From Zoogloea sp041917255 (GTDB taxonomy: Bacteria; Pseudomonadota; Gammaproteobacteria; Burkholderiales; Rhodocyclaceae): a DNA stretch of 64,000 nucleotides. The DNA lies in the NCBI GenBank assembly GCA_041917255.1, contig JAYRYA010000022.1, positions 16,615 to 80,614 of the forward strand, read 5' to 3'. Position numbers and translations under genes: made by a program. Below the pieces are notes generated by a model, which worked only from the letters and a program-made list of their open reading frames with translations, was not told where the DNA came from and did no database searches. Positions 16,703-24,285 of this stretch are shown in pieces. Within the stretch, counting starts at the first letter, position 1. Every line of letters begins with the position of its first letter.

Positions 16703-18493
16703 ATGCGAACTCAATACTGCGGCCTCGTTTCGACCGCCTACCTCGATCAGATCGTCACCCTCTGCGGCTGGGTTCACCGCCGGCGCGACCACGGCGGCGT
16801 GATCTTCATCGACCTGCGCGACCGGGAAGGCCTCGTTCAGGTGGTGTGCGATCCGGACCGCGCCGACATGTTCCAGGTGGCCGAATCTGTCCGTAACGAG
16901 TTCGTCCTGAAGATCACCGGCAAGGTGCGTCGGCGCCCGGGCGGCACCGAGAACACCAACCTCGTCTCCGGCGAGATCGAGGTGCTGTGCCACGAGATCG
17001 AGGTGCTCAACACCTCTTCCACGCCGCCGTTCCAGCTCGACGAGGAAAACCTCTCCGAAACCACCCGCCTCACCCACCGCGTCATCGACCTGCGCCGTCC
17101 GCAGATGCAGAAGAACATGATCCTGCGCTACCGCACGGCCATGGCCTTCCGCCGCTTCCTCGACGCCCAGGGCTTCATCGACATCGAAACTCCGATGCTC
17201 ACCAAGAGCACCCCGGAAGGCGCCCGCGACTACCTCGTGCCCTCCCGCGTGCACGACGGCCAGTTCTTCGCACTGCCCCAGTCGCCCCAGCTCTTCAAGC
17301 AGATGTTGATGGTGGCCGGTTACGACCGCTACTACCAGATCGTCAAGTGCTTCCGCGACGAAGACCTGCGCGCCGACCGCCAGCCGGAATTCACCCAGGT
17401 CGATATCGAGACCTCCTTCCTGACCGAAGCCGAGATCACGGCGATGATGGAAGAGATGATCCGGACGATCTTCAAGGAAGTGCTGGCCGTCGAGCTGCCC
17501 AACCCCTTCCCGCGCATGACTTACGCCGAAGCCATGGCCCGCTTCGGCTCCGACAAGCCGGATCTGCGCGTCACCCTCGAACTCACCGACGTCACCGACG
17601 CCGTGGCCGACGTGGCCTTCAAGGTCTTCAGCGGCCCCGCCACCTCCGGCGGCCGGGTCGCTGCCATGCGCGTGCCGGGCGGTGCGAGCCTGTCCCGTGG
17701 CGAGATCGACGAATACACCAAATTCGTGAGCATCTACGGCGCCCGCGGCCTGGCCTACATCAAGGTGAACGACGTCACCCAGGTCAATGAATCCGGCCTG
17801 CAGTCGCCGATCGTCAAGAACCTCCACGAGACCGCCCTGCGCACCATCCTCGAACGCACGGGCGCCCAGTCCGGCGACCTGATCTTCTTCGGCGCCGACA
17901 AGACCAAGGTGGTGAACGACGCCCTTGGTGCCCTGCGCATCAAGCTCGGTCACGAGAAGGGCTACGTCAACGGCAAGGCCTGGGAGCCTCTGTGGGTCGT
18001 CGATTTCCCGATGTTCGAATACGACGACGAAGACAAGCGCTGGACCGCCTGCCACCACCCCTTCACCAGCCCGAAGGACGAGCACCTCGACCTGCTCACC
18101 ACCGATCCGGGCAAGTGCCTCGCCAAGGCCTACGACCTCGCCCTCAACGGCTGGGAAATCGGCGGTGGCTCGGTGCGTATCCACCGCGCCGACGTGCAGG
18201 AGAAGGTCTTTACCGCCCTCAACATCGGCCCGGACGAACAGCAGGCCAAATTCGGCTTCCTGCTCGACGCCCTGAAGTATGGCGCACCCCCGCACGGCGG
18301 CCTTGCCTTCGGCCTTGACCGCATCGTCACCATGATGACCGGCGCCGAGTCGATCCGTGACGTGATCGCCTTTCCCAAGACCCAGCGTGCGCAGTGCCTG
18401 CTCACCGACGCGCCGTCTCCGGTGGACGAAAAGCAGCTCCGCGAACTGCACATTCGCCTGCGCGCCAAGGCGCCGGAAGCACCGGCCGCCTGA
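16703..18493 (+). CDS. aspS: Aspartyl-tRNA synthetase (AspRS)
   Basis: A 596-residue bacterial-type AspRS: OB-fold anticodon-binding domain (CGWVHRRRDHGGVIFIDLRDREG), class II motif 2 with FRDEDLRADRQPEFTQVDIE, a GAD insertion near residues 290-420, and motif 3 GGLAFGLDRIV. It charges tRNA-Asp, and in organisms lacking AsnRS may also charge tRNA-Asn; which applies here cannot be told from this window. A strong terminator follows. Confidence 0.97.
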   Translation: MRTQYCGLVSTAYLDQIVTLCGWVHRRRDHGGVIFIDLRDREGLVQVVCDPDRADMFQVAESVRNEFVLKITGKVRRRPGGTENTNLVSGEIEVLCHEIEVLNTSSTPPFQLDEENLSETTRLTHRVIDLRRPQMQKNMILRYRTAMAFRRFLDAQGFIDIETPMLTKSTPEGARDYLVPSRVHDGQFFALPQSPQLFKQMLMVAGYDRYYQIVKCFRDEDLRADRQPEFTQVDIETSFLTEAEITAMMEEMIRTIFKEVLAVELPNPFPRMTYAEAMARFGSDKPDLRVTLELTDVTDAVADVAFKVFSGPATSGGRVAAMRVPGGASLSRGEIDEYTKFVSIYGARGLAYIKVNDVTQVNESGLQSPIVKNLHETALRTILERTGAQSGDLIFFGADKTKVVNDALGALRIKLGHEKGYVNGKAWEPLWVVDFPMFEYDDEDKRWTACHHPFTSPKDEHLDLLTTDPGKCLAKAYDLALNGWEIGGGSVRIHRADVQEKVFTALNIGPDEQQAKFGFLLDALKYGAPPHGGLAFGLDRIVTMMTGAESIRDVIAFPKTQRAQCLLTDAPSPVDEKQLRELHIRLRAKAPEAPAA

Positions 18494-18518
18494 TCGCTGC
18501 GTAGCCAGGCTGACCCCT

Positions 18519-18551
18519 AAGGGGCAAACGGTTCGCCGTTTGCCCCTTTTT
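18519..18551 (+). terminator. Rho-independent terminator after aspS
   Basis: AAGGGGCAAACGG (18519-18531) pairs perfectly with CCGTTTGCCCCTT (18536-18548) around a TTCG tetraloop and runs into T residues. It closes the fmdB-DUF502-aspS unit. Confidence 0.93.
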
Positions 18552-18631
18552 GTTGAGCCTGGCTATCAAGAATCAGCCTCCCCCGCCGTTTGCATGGATG
18601 ACTGCGCCCCTCCATCGCCCAACGAGCCTCC

Positions 18632-20248
18632 GTGATCGATCTCGACACCATCTCTGCCCTCATCGTCGAAGCCAATCCGAACATGCGGACGCAACTCCGC
18701 AACATGCTCAACATGAGCGGCATCGCCAAGGTCCAGTTTGCCGTGTCGGCCGGCGTCGCCGTGCGCAAACTGCGGGACACGCGCTTTGACCTGATTCTCT
18801 GCGAATACCACATTGGCGACGGCCAGGACGGCCAGCACCTGCTCGAAGATCTGCGCCACAACGCTATAATCCCACTGGCAACGCTGTTCATCATGGTCAC
18901 GGGCGAACGCCAGTACGAGCGCGTGGTGAGCGCCGCCGAGCTGGCGCCCAACGACTACATCCTCAAACCCTTCGCCGCCGACACCCTCCACGAGCGCATC
19001 CTGCGCGCCCTGGAAAAGCGCGACGCCTTCATGCCCGCCTACCGACTCATCGAGCTGGGCAACGTACCGGACGCCATCACTTACTGCGCCGACGCGGAAA
19101 CCAAGTTTCCCCAATGGGCGCTGGATTTCCTGCGCCTGCGCGCCGAACTCCATGTGGCCAGCGGTCAGGCCGACACGGCCCAGCAACTCTACGAACGCAT
19201 CCTCGAAACCCGCAGCGTCCCCTGGGCCCGTCTTGGCCTCGCCAAAACGCTTTACATGCAGAAGCGCTACGACGAAGCCACCAACATGCTTCAGGCACTG
19301 GTCAGCGAAAACGATCTCTTCGTGGATGCCTACGACTGGCTCGCCCGCTCCCGCGAAGCCTCCGGCGAGCTTGAGTCTGCCCGAACCATCCTCGCCAACG
19401 CCACGGCCCTGTCACCCCACCGAATCGGGCGCCTGCGTCGGCTGGGCGAACTGTCCATCGAAACAGGCGATCACGAAGGTGCCGAAAGAATCCTCAGCGA
19501 GGTGGTGCGCAAGGGCAAGAATTCCGACTTCCGCGACCCGGAAGATCACGTCCGTCTGCTCCAGGCTCAGTTGGGCAAAGGCGACACTGTCCAGGCCGAG
19601 GCGACGATCCGCGACCTTGAGCGCTCCATGGCAGGCATGGACAAGACGCGGCACTGCTCCGCTCTGTCCAGCGCGCTCGTCCATGTCAAGAAAGGCGACA
19701 CCCAGCGGGCCAGCGAGGCGCTCAAGCCCCTTCTCGCCGAGCAGGGCGCAGCCCAGTCACTCTCGCCCAAGCTCAAGGGCGAGCTCGCCCGCGCCTGCTT
19801 TGCCAGTCAGTTGGACGAACATGGCACCGAGGTCATCCTCGATATCATGCGCAACGCCCCGGATGATCGGGCTGTCGAACAGGCCAAGGCGATGCTGAAG
19901 GAGGTCGGCAAGGCCGAACTGGGCGACATCCTCGCCGGGCAGATCAACGGCGAAGTCAAGGATCTCGTCTCCGAAGGCGCCCGTAAGGCCCAGAGCGGCG
20001 ATTACGACGGCGCAGTGCAGTTCATGCTGAGCGCAGTGCGGCGCATGCCTGGCAACACCCACGTGCTCTTCAATGCGACCCTGGCGCTGCTTAAACATGT
20101 GGAACATTGCGGCTGGAACGAGCACTTCGCCGAGCAGGCACGTACGATGATGGATCGGGCGCGTGCGCAGGACCCAGGCAACAGCCGCCTGCCAGCCCTC
20201 ACCGCCTATTACTACAACCTCCTCAAGAAGTACGGCATTCGGGCGTGA
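18632..20248 (+). CDS. TPR-repeat protein with a degenerate response-regulator receiver domain
   Basis: The 538-residue product has an N-terminal CheY-like receiver (residues ~8-125) followed by TPR-type helical repeats. The receiver keeps Thr90 and Lys112 (YILKPF), but the usual phosphoacceptor Asp is Glu58 (LILCEYHIG), and the acidic pair in the pocket reads Glu-Ala (IVEANPN). It therefore probably cannot be phosphorylated normally and may be locked in one state. The start is a GTG at 18632. TPR pseudo-receivers of this type occur in betaproteobacteria; partners are unknown. Confidence 0.85.
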   Translation: MIDLDTISALIVEANPNMRTQLRNMLNMSGIAKVQFAVSAGVAVRKLRDTRFDLILCEYHIGDGQDGQHLLEDLRHNAIIPLATLFIMVTGERQYERVVSAAELAPNDYILKPFAADTLHERILRALEKRDAFMPAYRLIELGNVPDAITYCADAETKFPQWALDFLRLRAELHVASGQADTAQQLYERILETRSVPWARLGLAKTLYMQKRYDEATNMLQALVSENDLFVDAYDWLARSREASGELESARTILANATALSPHRIGRLRRLGELSIETGDHEGAERILSEVVRKGKNSDFRDPEDHVRLLQAQLGKGDTVQAEATIRDLERSMAGMDKTRHCSALSSALVHVKKGDTQRASEALKPLLAEQGAAQSLSPKLKGELARACFASQLDEHGTEVILDIMRNAPDDRAVEQAKAMLKEVGKAELGDILAGQINGEVKDLVSEGARKAQSGDYDGAVQFMLSAVRRMPGNTHVLFNATLALLKHVEHCGWNEHFAEQARTMMDRARAQDPGNSRLPALTAYYYNLLKKYGIRA

Positions 20249-20260
20249 GCCCTCGGCTGC

Positions 20261-20266
20261 TACACT
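20261..20266 (+). promoter_or_regulatory. Possible -10 box for the ribonuclease/barstar genes
   Basis: TACACT lies 35 bases before the ribonuclease ATG and 13 bases after the preceding stop. The -35 region is poor, so transcription could also come from the TPR gene. Confidence 0.28.
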
Positions 20267-20300
20267 GGCGGCATAGCCGTTTCCCATCGAGCCGACTGCC

Positions 20301-20678
20301 ATGCTTGCCCGCCTGTTCCGCCTGGTCCTTATCTTCACCCTGCTATTTGCCGGTGGCGCCCACGCCCGCGACTTTCTCGACTGGCGCGGAAGCGGCATCG
20401 GCAACATCCCGGCTGCCGAACTCCCCCGGGAAGCCCGCGAAACCCTGGCCCTGATCCACGAAGGCGGCCCCTACCCGTACCGCCGTGACGGCATCACCTT
20501 CCAGAACCGAGAAGGCCGCCTCCCCGACGCCGCCCGTGGCTACTACCGGGAGTTCACCGTGACCACCCCAGGCGCCCGCGATCGCGGCGCCCGACGCATC
20601 ATCAGCGGCGGCAACCCGCCCACCGTGTTCTATTATTCCGACGATCACTACCGCAGCTTCCGCCGGATCCGGGAGTGA
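20301..20678 (+). CDS. Secreted barnase-like (N1/T1 family) guanyl ribonuclease
   Basis: A 125-residue precursor with a signal peptide ending GGAHA (cleavage after residue 22). The mature part matches the microbial N1/T1 ribonucleases. Candidate catalytic residues equivalent to barnase Glu73, Arg87 and His102 are Glu84 (YYREFTV), Arg98/99 (GARRII) and His116 (SDDHYRSF). It should cleave RNA in the periplasm or outside the cell. The stop is four bases from the barstar ATG, so toxin and inhibitor are co-translated. It lacks secretion-tag domains typical of contact-dependent toxins. Confidence 0.88.
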   Translation: MLARLFRLVLIFTLLFAGGAHARDFLDWRGSGIGNIPAAELPREARETLALIHEGGPYPYRRDGITFQNREGRLPDAARGYYREFTVTTPGARDRGARRIISGGNPPTVFYYSDDHYRSFRRIRE

Positions 20679-20682
20679 AGCC

Positions 20683-21126
20683 ATGAGCGAATCGCATTTC
20701 CATTCCCTGCTCTCCCGGGCCGAAAGGGCCGGGATTTTCCGCATGCCCTACGCCGTCGACCTGGCGCTTGAAGAAGCCGCCGAAAGCCTCGAATACCCCA
20801 TCCACCGGATCGATCTCTCGCAGGTCACCACCAAGGAAGCCTTCCTCGCCGCGGTCGGCGAAGCCCTGGCCTTTCCCGACTGGTACGGCCACAACTGGGA
20901 TGCCCTGGCCGACTGCCTGACCGACCTGTCGTGGATGGTTGCCGACGGCTACGTGATCGTTCTGGACCATGCCGACACCTTCGCCGACGCCTGCCCGACC
21001 GATTTCGCCACCGCCCTGTCGATCTTCCAGGATGCCGCCGACACCTGGCGCGAGGACGGTATTCCGTTCTGGACCCTCGTCGGCACCGCCACCGGCAAGA
21101 TGGACTGGCTTCAGGACCTCCAGTGA
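20683..21126 (+). CDS. Barstar family ribonuclease inhibitor
   Basis: The 147-residue protein ends in a barstar domain with the signature WYGHNWDALADCLTDL. Asp73 and Asp77 correspond to the barstar aspartates (35 and 39) that bind the ribonuclease active site. It is about 50 residues longer than Bacillus barstar, mostly through an N-terminal extension (first ~40 residues). No signal peptide is seen, so it should act in the cytoplasm on unsecreted enzyme. Its TGA overlaps the GTG start of nudB (GTGA), coupling their translation. Confidence 0.9.
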   Translation: MSESHFHSLLSRAERAGIFRMPYAVDLALEEAAESLEYPIHRIDLSQVTTKEAFLAAVGEALAFPDWYGHNWDALADCLTDLSWMVADGYVIVLDHADTFADACPTDFATALSIFQDAADTWREDGIPFWTLVGTATGKMDWLQDLQ

Positions 21127-21578
21127 GCCTCGCCTTCAAGCAGCCAGTTTCGGTGCTGGTGGTGATCCACACGCCGCAACTCGATGTGCTGCTGCTCGAG
21201 CGGGCCGGCAGTCCCGGCCTGTGGCAATCGGTCACCGGCAGCCGCGAGGGTGAGGAAGCCCTGGCCGCCACCGCGATACGCGAAGTGGCCGAAGAAACCG
21301 GCATCCGGGGCACGCCCGACGCCCTCGTCGACTGGCGCCTAGCCAATCGCTTTACGATCCTCCAGCGCTGGCGCAGCCGTTACGCACCGGGCGTCACCCA
21401 CAACACCGAGCACGTCTTCAGCCTGTGCGTGCCCCAGGCCGTGCCGGCGCGCATCGCGCCGGACGAGCACACCGCATCCCTCTGGCTGCCGTGGCAGGAC
21501 GCCGCCGGCAAGGTGTTCTCGTGGACCAACCGCGACGCCATCCGGCTGCTCGCCCACAACCTCAGCGCGCCAGGCTAG
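21123..21578 (+). CDS. nudB: Dihydroneopterin triphosphate diphosphatase NudB (Nudix)
   Basis: A 151-residue Nudix hydrolase with the box around GSREGEEALAATAIREVAEETG (GxnExnREUxEExGU pattern). It matches NudB, which removes pyrophosphate from 7,8-dihydroneopterin triphosphate in folate synthesis. nudB usually follows aspS closely in betaproteobacteria; here three genes lie between them. It starts with a GTG inside the barstar stop. Its last 17 bases overlap the convergent CWC gene. Confidence 0.9.
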   Translation: MSLAFKQPVSVLVVIHTPQLDVLLLERAGSPGLWQSVTGSREGEEALAATAIREVAEETGIRGTPDALVDWRLANRFTILQRWRSRYAPGVTHNTEHVFSLCVPQAVPARIAPDEHTASLWLPWQDAAGKVFSWTNRDAIRLLAHNLSAPG

Positions 21579-21774
21579 CCTGGGCAGCTTCGATACGTTT
21601 CTTCAGGCAATCCGGGCAGTAGCAGCTACCGGTCTGCTCGTCGTCCGGCACAGCCAGGATCGGCGGATAAGCCACACACCAACAGGTCGTCTCGCCAGCG
21701 TTCATGCCGCAGGTGAATGCCGCGCCGCAGGCCGGGCAGATGTTCGTGGGGGCTGGATTCTGCCACGTTTCCAT
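21562..21774 (-). CDS. Small cysteine-rich CWC family protein
   Basis: A 70-residue protein with eight cysteines (13, 16, 22, 31, 33, 51, 53, 56), including the CWC triplet at 31-33 that names the family. The spacing suggests bound zinc or another metal. Function is unknown. It is convergent with nudB (17-base overlap) and divergent from hsp20. Confidence 0.8.
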   Translation of the reverse strand: METWQNPAPTNICPACGAAFTCGMNAGETTCWCVAYPPILAVPDDEQTGSCYCPDCLKKRIEAAQASLAR

Positions 21775-21823
21775 GTTGCTTCCTTATCCTTTTTCGGGCC
21801 CTGGAGTTTATCCCTTCGGGGCA

Positions 21824-21853
21824 CTTGAAGTGCTTCCGGCCCGACCCTATATA
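21824..21853 (+). promoter_or_regulatory. Sigma-32 (RpoH) type heat-shock promoter of hsp20
   Basis: CTTGAA (21824-21829) and CCCTATATA (21845-21853) are separated by 15 bases and match the RpoH consensus CTTGAA / CCCCATNTA with one mismatch in the fixed -10 positions. It lies 57 bases before the hsp20 ATG. Confidence 0.8.
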
Positions 21854-21909
21854 GGTTTCAGAGAGGGCAGACGCCCTCAAAACTGCAACCGGAACAAGGA
21901 GATTGACGA

Positions 21910-22323
21910 ATGAGCAACGTTTCTCGCCGCGACCCGCTGGATGACTTCTTCCGTGGTTTCTTCGTGCGCCCCGTCGAATACGGCAGCACCACCGAAGCGC
22001 CCCAGATGCGGGTGGACGTGAAGGAAGTGGCCGACGCCTTCCAGGTTCACGCCGAGCTTCCCGGCATCAAGAAAGACGACATCCATGTGCACATCGATGG
22101 CGCCGTGGTGTCCATCAGCGCCGAACGCAAGCAGGAGAAGGAAGCTCGGGAAGGCGAACGGGTGCTGCGCACCGAGCGCTACTTCGGCCAGGTTTCCCGC
22201 AGCTTCCAACTCGGGCAGGACGTGGATGAAAGCAAGGCATCGGCCAGATTCTCGGATGGCGTGCTTGAACTCAACCTGCCCAAGAAGACTGCCCCCCAAG
22301 CCAAGCGCCTCGTGATCGATTGA
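21910..22323 (+). CDS. Small heat-shock protein (Hsp20/alpha-crystallin)
   Basis: The 137-residue protein has an alpha-crystallin domain covering residues ~35-130, with FQVHAELPGIKKDDIHVHID, FGQVSRSFQL and the C-terminal strand FSDGVLELNLPKK. It is an ATP-independent holdase for unfolding proteins. Ribosome-binding site AAGGAG precedes the ATG. The upstream sigma-32-type promoter and downstream terminator make it a single-gene heat-shock unit. Confidence 0.95.
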   Translation: MSNVSRRDPLDDFFRGFFVRPVEYGSTTEAPQMRVDVKEVADAFQVHAELPGIKKDDIHVHIDGAVVSISAERKQEKEAREGERVLRTERYFGQVSRSFQLGQDVDESKASARFSDGVLELNLPKKTAPQAKRLVID

Positions 22324-22347
22324 TCGCGCAAAACGCCGTTGCAATCA

Positions 22348-22377
22348 AAGAGCGGGAAGTACGTCTTCCCGCTTTTT
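22348..22377 (+). terminator. Rho-independent terminator after hsp20
   Basis: AGCGGGAAG (22351-22359) pairs with CTTCCCGCT (22365-22373), flanked by an A-run before and a T-run after. Confidence 0.92.
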
Positions 22378-22395
22378 GTTTAGGGGCCCGGTCAT

Positions 22396-22401
22396 TACAA
22401 T
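22396..22401 (+). promoter_or_regulatory. -10 box of argB
   Basis: TACAAT lies 37 bases before the argB ATG and just after the hsp20 terminator, so argB needs its own promoter here. No convincing -35 at 16-18 bases. Confidence 0.4.
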
Positions 22402-22437
22402 CGCGGCTACCCGCAACCAACCTGCGCGCAGATAACC

Positions 22438-23337
22438 ATGAGCCAGCATCTCGACACCTCCGACCTGTCCCCGGCCCAGAAAGCCGCCATCATCGCCGAA
22501 GCCCTGCCCTACATCCGGCGCTTCCAGGACAAGACCCTCGTCATCAAGTACGGCGGCAACGCGATGACCGATCCGCACCTGAAGGAATGTTTCGCCCGGG
22601 ACGTGGTGCTGCTCAAGCTGGTCGGCTTCAACCCGGTGGTCGTGCACGGCGGCGGCCCGCAGATCGAAACGATGCTCTCCCGCGTCGGCAAGAAGGGCGA
22701 GTTCGTCCAGGGCATGCGCGTCACCGACGCCGAGACCATGGAAGTCGTCGAGATGGTGCTGGGCGGCCAGGTGAACAAGGAGATCGTCAGCCTCATCAAT
22801 CAGGCCGGCGGCAAGGCCGTGGGCCTCACCGGCAAGGACTCCAACTTCATCCGCGCCAAAAAGCTCAAGATGGAGAACAAGGACGTGCCGGGCGAGATGA
22901 TCGACATCGGCCAGGTGGGTGACATCACCCAGGTGGACCCGAGCCTCATCTCCTTCCTCGACAAGGGCGACTTCATTCCGGTGATCGCGCCGATTGGCGT
23001 CGGCGAAGACGGCGAGAGCTACAACATCAACGCCGATGTGGTGGCCGGCAAGCTGGCCGAGATCCTCAAGGCCGAGAAGCTGGTGCTTCTCACCAACACC
23101 CCGGGTGTGCTCGACAAGCAGGGCAAGCTCCTCACCGGCCTCACCCCGCGCGACATCGATGCACTGGTCGAGGACGGCACCCTCTCCGGCGGCATGCTGC
23201 CCAAGATCGCATCTGCGCTGGATGCAGCCCGCAACGGCGTGCGCAGCGTTCACATCATCGACGGCCGCGTGGAGCACTGCCTTCTTCTCGAAATCCTCAC
23301 CGACCACGGCGTCGGTACGATGATCAAGAGCAAGTAA
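22438..23337 (+). CDS. argB: Acetylglutamate kinase ArgB
   Basis: The 299-residue amino-acid kinase has the nucleotide/substrate glycine motif VIKYGGNAM, VVHGGGPQI and FIPVIAPIGVGEDG. It phosphorylates N-acetylglutamate, the second step of arginine synthesis. No other arginine gene is adjacent. A terminator follows within 60 bases. Confidence 0.96.
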   Translation: MSQHLDTSDLSPAQKAAIIAEALPYIRRFQDKTLVIKYGGNAMTDPHLKECFARDVVLLKLVGFNPVVVHGGGPQIETMLSRVGKKGEFVQGMRVTDAETMEVVEMVLGGQVNKEIVSLINQAGGKAVGLTGKDSNFIRAKKLKMENKDVPGEMIDIGQVGDITQVDPSLISFLDKGDFIPVIAPIGVGEDGESYNINADVVAGKLAEILKAEKLVLLTNTPGVLDKQGKLLTGLTPRDIDALVEDGTLSGGMLPKIASALDAARNGVRSVHIIDGRVEHCLLLEILTDHGVGTMIKSK

Positions 23338-23370
23338 GGGCTGCCCCGAGGGGCCATGCTGCACACACTA

Positions 23371-23402
23371 CAAAGGGGCTTCGTGCCCCTTTGATTGTTT
23401 TT
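23371..23402 (+). terminator. Rho-independent terminator after argB
   Basis: CAAAGGGGC (23371-23379) pairs with GCCCCTTTG (23385-23393) around a TTCGT loop, followed by ATTGTTTTT. It lies in the 314-base argB-dsbB gap, whose remainder holds only a doubtful small ORF and a -10-like TACAAT at 23615-23620. Confidence 0.88.
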
Positions 23403-23409
23403 GCCCCGG

Positions 23410-23568
23410 ATGCAGAGGTCCCTCACCGTTCAGGGCGGCGCCTGTATCTTCGGCACCCAAACCCCAGAGGGCAGCAGCATTCGCGACCGGACGCTGCGCT
23501 CCCTGCAAGGCGTGGCGCTGGTGGATACCGGCACCCGCGAGGCCCCCTTCCTCGCTCGTAAGCGCTGA
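23410..23568 (+). CDS. Doubtful 52-residue open reading frame in the argB-dsbB gap
   Basis: An ATG at 23410 opens 52 codons ending RKR. The frame has the G/C third-base preference of real genes, but there is no ribosome-binding site, it starts right after the argB terminator, and I recognise no family. It may be a decayed gene end, a small protein, or chance in GC-rich DNA. Confidence 0.2.
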   Translation: MQRSLTVQGGACIFGTQTPEGSSIRDRTLRSLQGVALVDTGTREAPFLARKR

Positions 23569-23651
23569 CCCCGCAGCCGGGGCGCTTGCCACCCCCCGAC
23601 TGTTGCTGCCCGGCTACAATGGCGTCCGGTCCGTTTCGCCCCCACATCCCG

Positions 23652-24155
23652 ATGCCTTCACGTTCCTCCTTTCGGCTCCTCGCCCTATCGCTCTTCGCAG
23701 TCTGCGTCGGTCTCCTGGCTGCCGGTCTTTATCTGCAGCACATCAAAGGCATCGAACCCTGCCCGATGTGCATCATGCAGCGTTACGCCCTCGCTGTTTG
23801 CGGTCTGATCGGCCTGGTGGCCGGGCTGCACAACCCGCGCAGTGGCGGCCAGAACGGTTACGCCGTGCTGCTGGCCGTGGCGGCCCTGGCCGGCGGTGGT
23901 GTCGCGGCCCGACAGTCATGGATCCAGTGGTTCCCGCCGGCAGTGTCGGAATGCGGGCCGGGCCTGGAGTACATGCTCGAGAGCTTTCCACTCGCCTCGT
24001 CGCTGCCGATGATCTTCCGCGGTGCAGGCGACTGCTCGGTGGTGGACTGGACCTTCCTCCACCTCACCATCGCAAACTGGTCATTTCTGGTCTTCGCGGC
24101 CATCCTCGGTGGCCTCGCAACCTATCTGCTGCAGCGCAAGAAATCACCCTTCTGA
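23652..24155 (+). CDS. dsbB: Disulfide bond formation protein DsbB
   Basis: A 167-residue inner-membrane protein with four hydrophobic segments and two periplasmic Cys pairs: CPMC in the first loop (IEPCPMCIMQRYAL) and the pair formed by SECGPG and GDCSVVDW in the second loop. This is the DsbB layout; it reoxidises DsbA with quinones. The family start MPSRSSF lies at 23652; the frame is open upstream to 23586. TACAAT at 23615-23620 may be the -10 box. Confidence 0.93.
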   Translation: MPSRSSFRLLALSLFAVCVGLLAAGLYLQHIKGIEPCPMCIMQRYALAVCGLIGLVAGLHNPRSGGQNGYAVLLAVAALAGGGVAARQSWIQWFPPAVSECGPGLEYMLESFPLASSLPMIFRGAGDCSVVDWTFLHLTIANWSFLVFAAILGGLATYLLQRKKSPF

Positions 24156-24179
24156 CCATGCCCCACTACGGGGCCAGAC

Positions 24180-24194
24180 GCACCAGCACGGTGC
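24180..24194. promoter_or_regulatory. NtrC-like binding palindrome upstream of nirB
   Basis: GCACC-AGCAC-GGTGC is a perfect dyad matching the NtrC pattern GCACY-N5-RGTGC. Its centre lies about 100 bases before the transcription start predicted from the sigma-54 promoter at 24260, a normal enhancer distance. Confidence 0.65.
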
Positions 24195-24230
24195 AATATC
24201 GAGCCCCATCCGCCCTCGTCAGATATCCCA

Positions 24231-24254
24231 AAGCCCCGCCCAGCGGGGCTTTTT
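24231..24254 (+). terminator. Rho-independent terminator after dsbB
   Basis: AAGCCCCGC (24231-24239) pairs with GCGGGGCTT (24243-24251) around a three-base loop, followed by TTT. It lies between the NtrC-like site and the sigma-54 promoter. Confidence 0.85.
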
Positions 24255-24259
24255 ACTAA

Positions 24260-24275
24260 TGGCACGATAGATGCT
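24260..24275 (+). promoter_or_regulatory. Sigma-54 (RpoN) promoter of the nirBD-nitrate transporter unit
   Basis: TGGCACGATAGATGCT matches the RpoN consensus TGGCACGRNNNTTGCW at every fixed position except one T. The -24 GG and -12 GC spacing is exact. With the NtrC-like dyad upstream, this predicts induction under nitrogen limitation. Confidence 0.82.
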
Positions 24276-24285
24276 TAAGCAGAAC

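Noticed and set aside
23368..23592. Minus-strand 74-codon frame in the argB-dsbB gap
   Set aside because: It runs through the argB terminator hairpin, lacks a ribosome-binding site and has low-complexity Ala/Gly composition.
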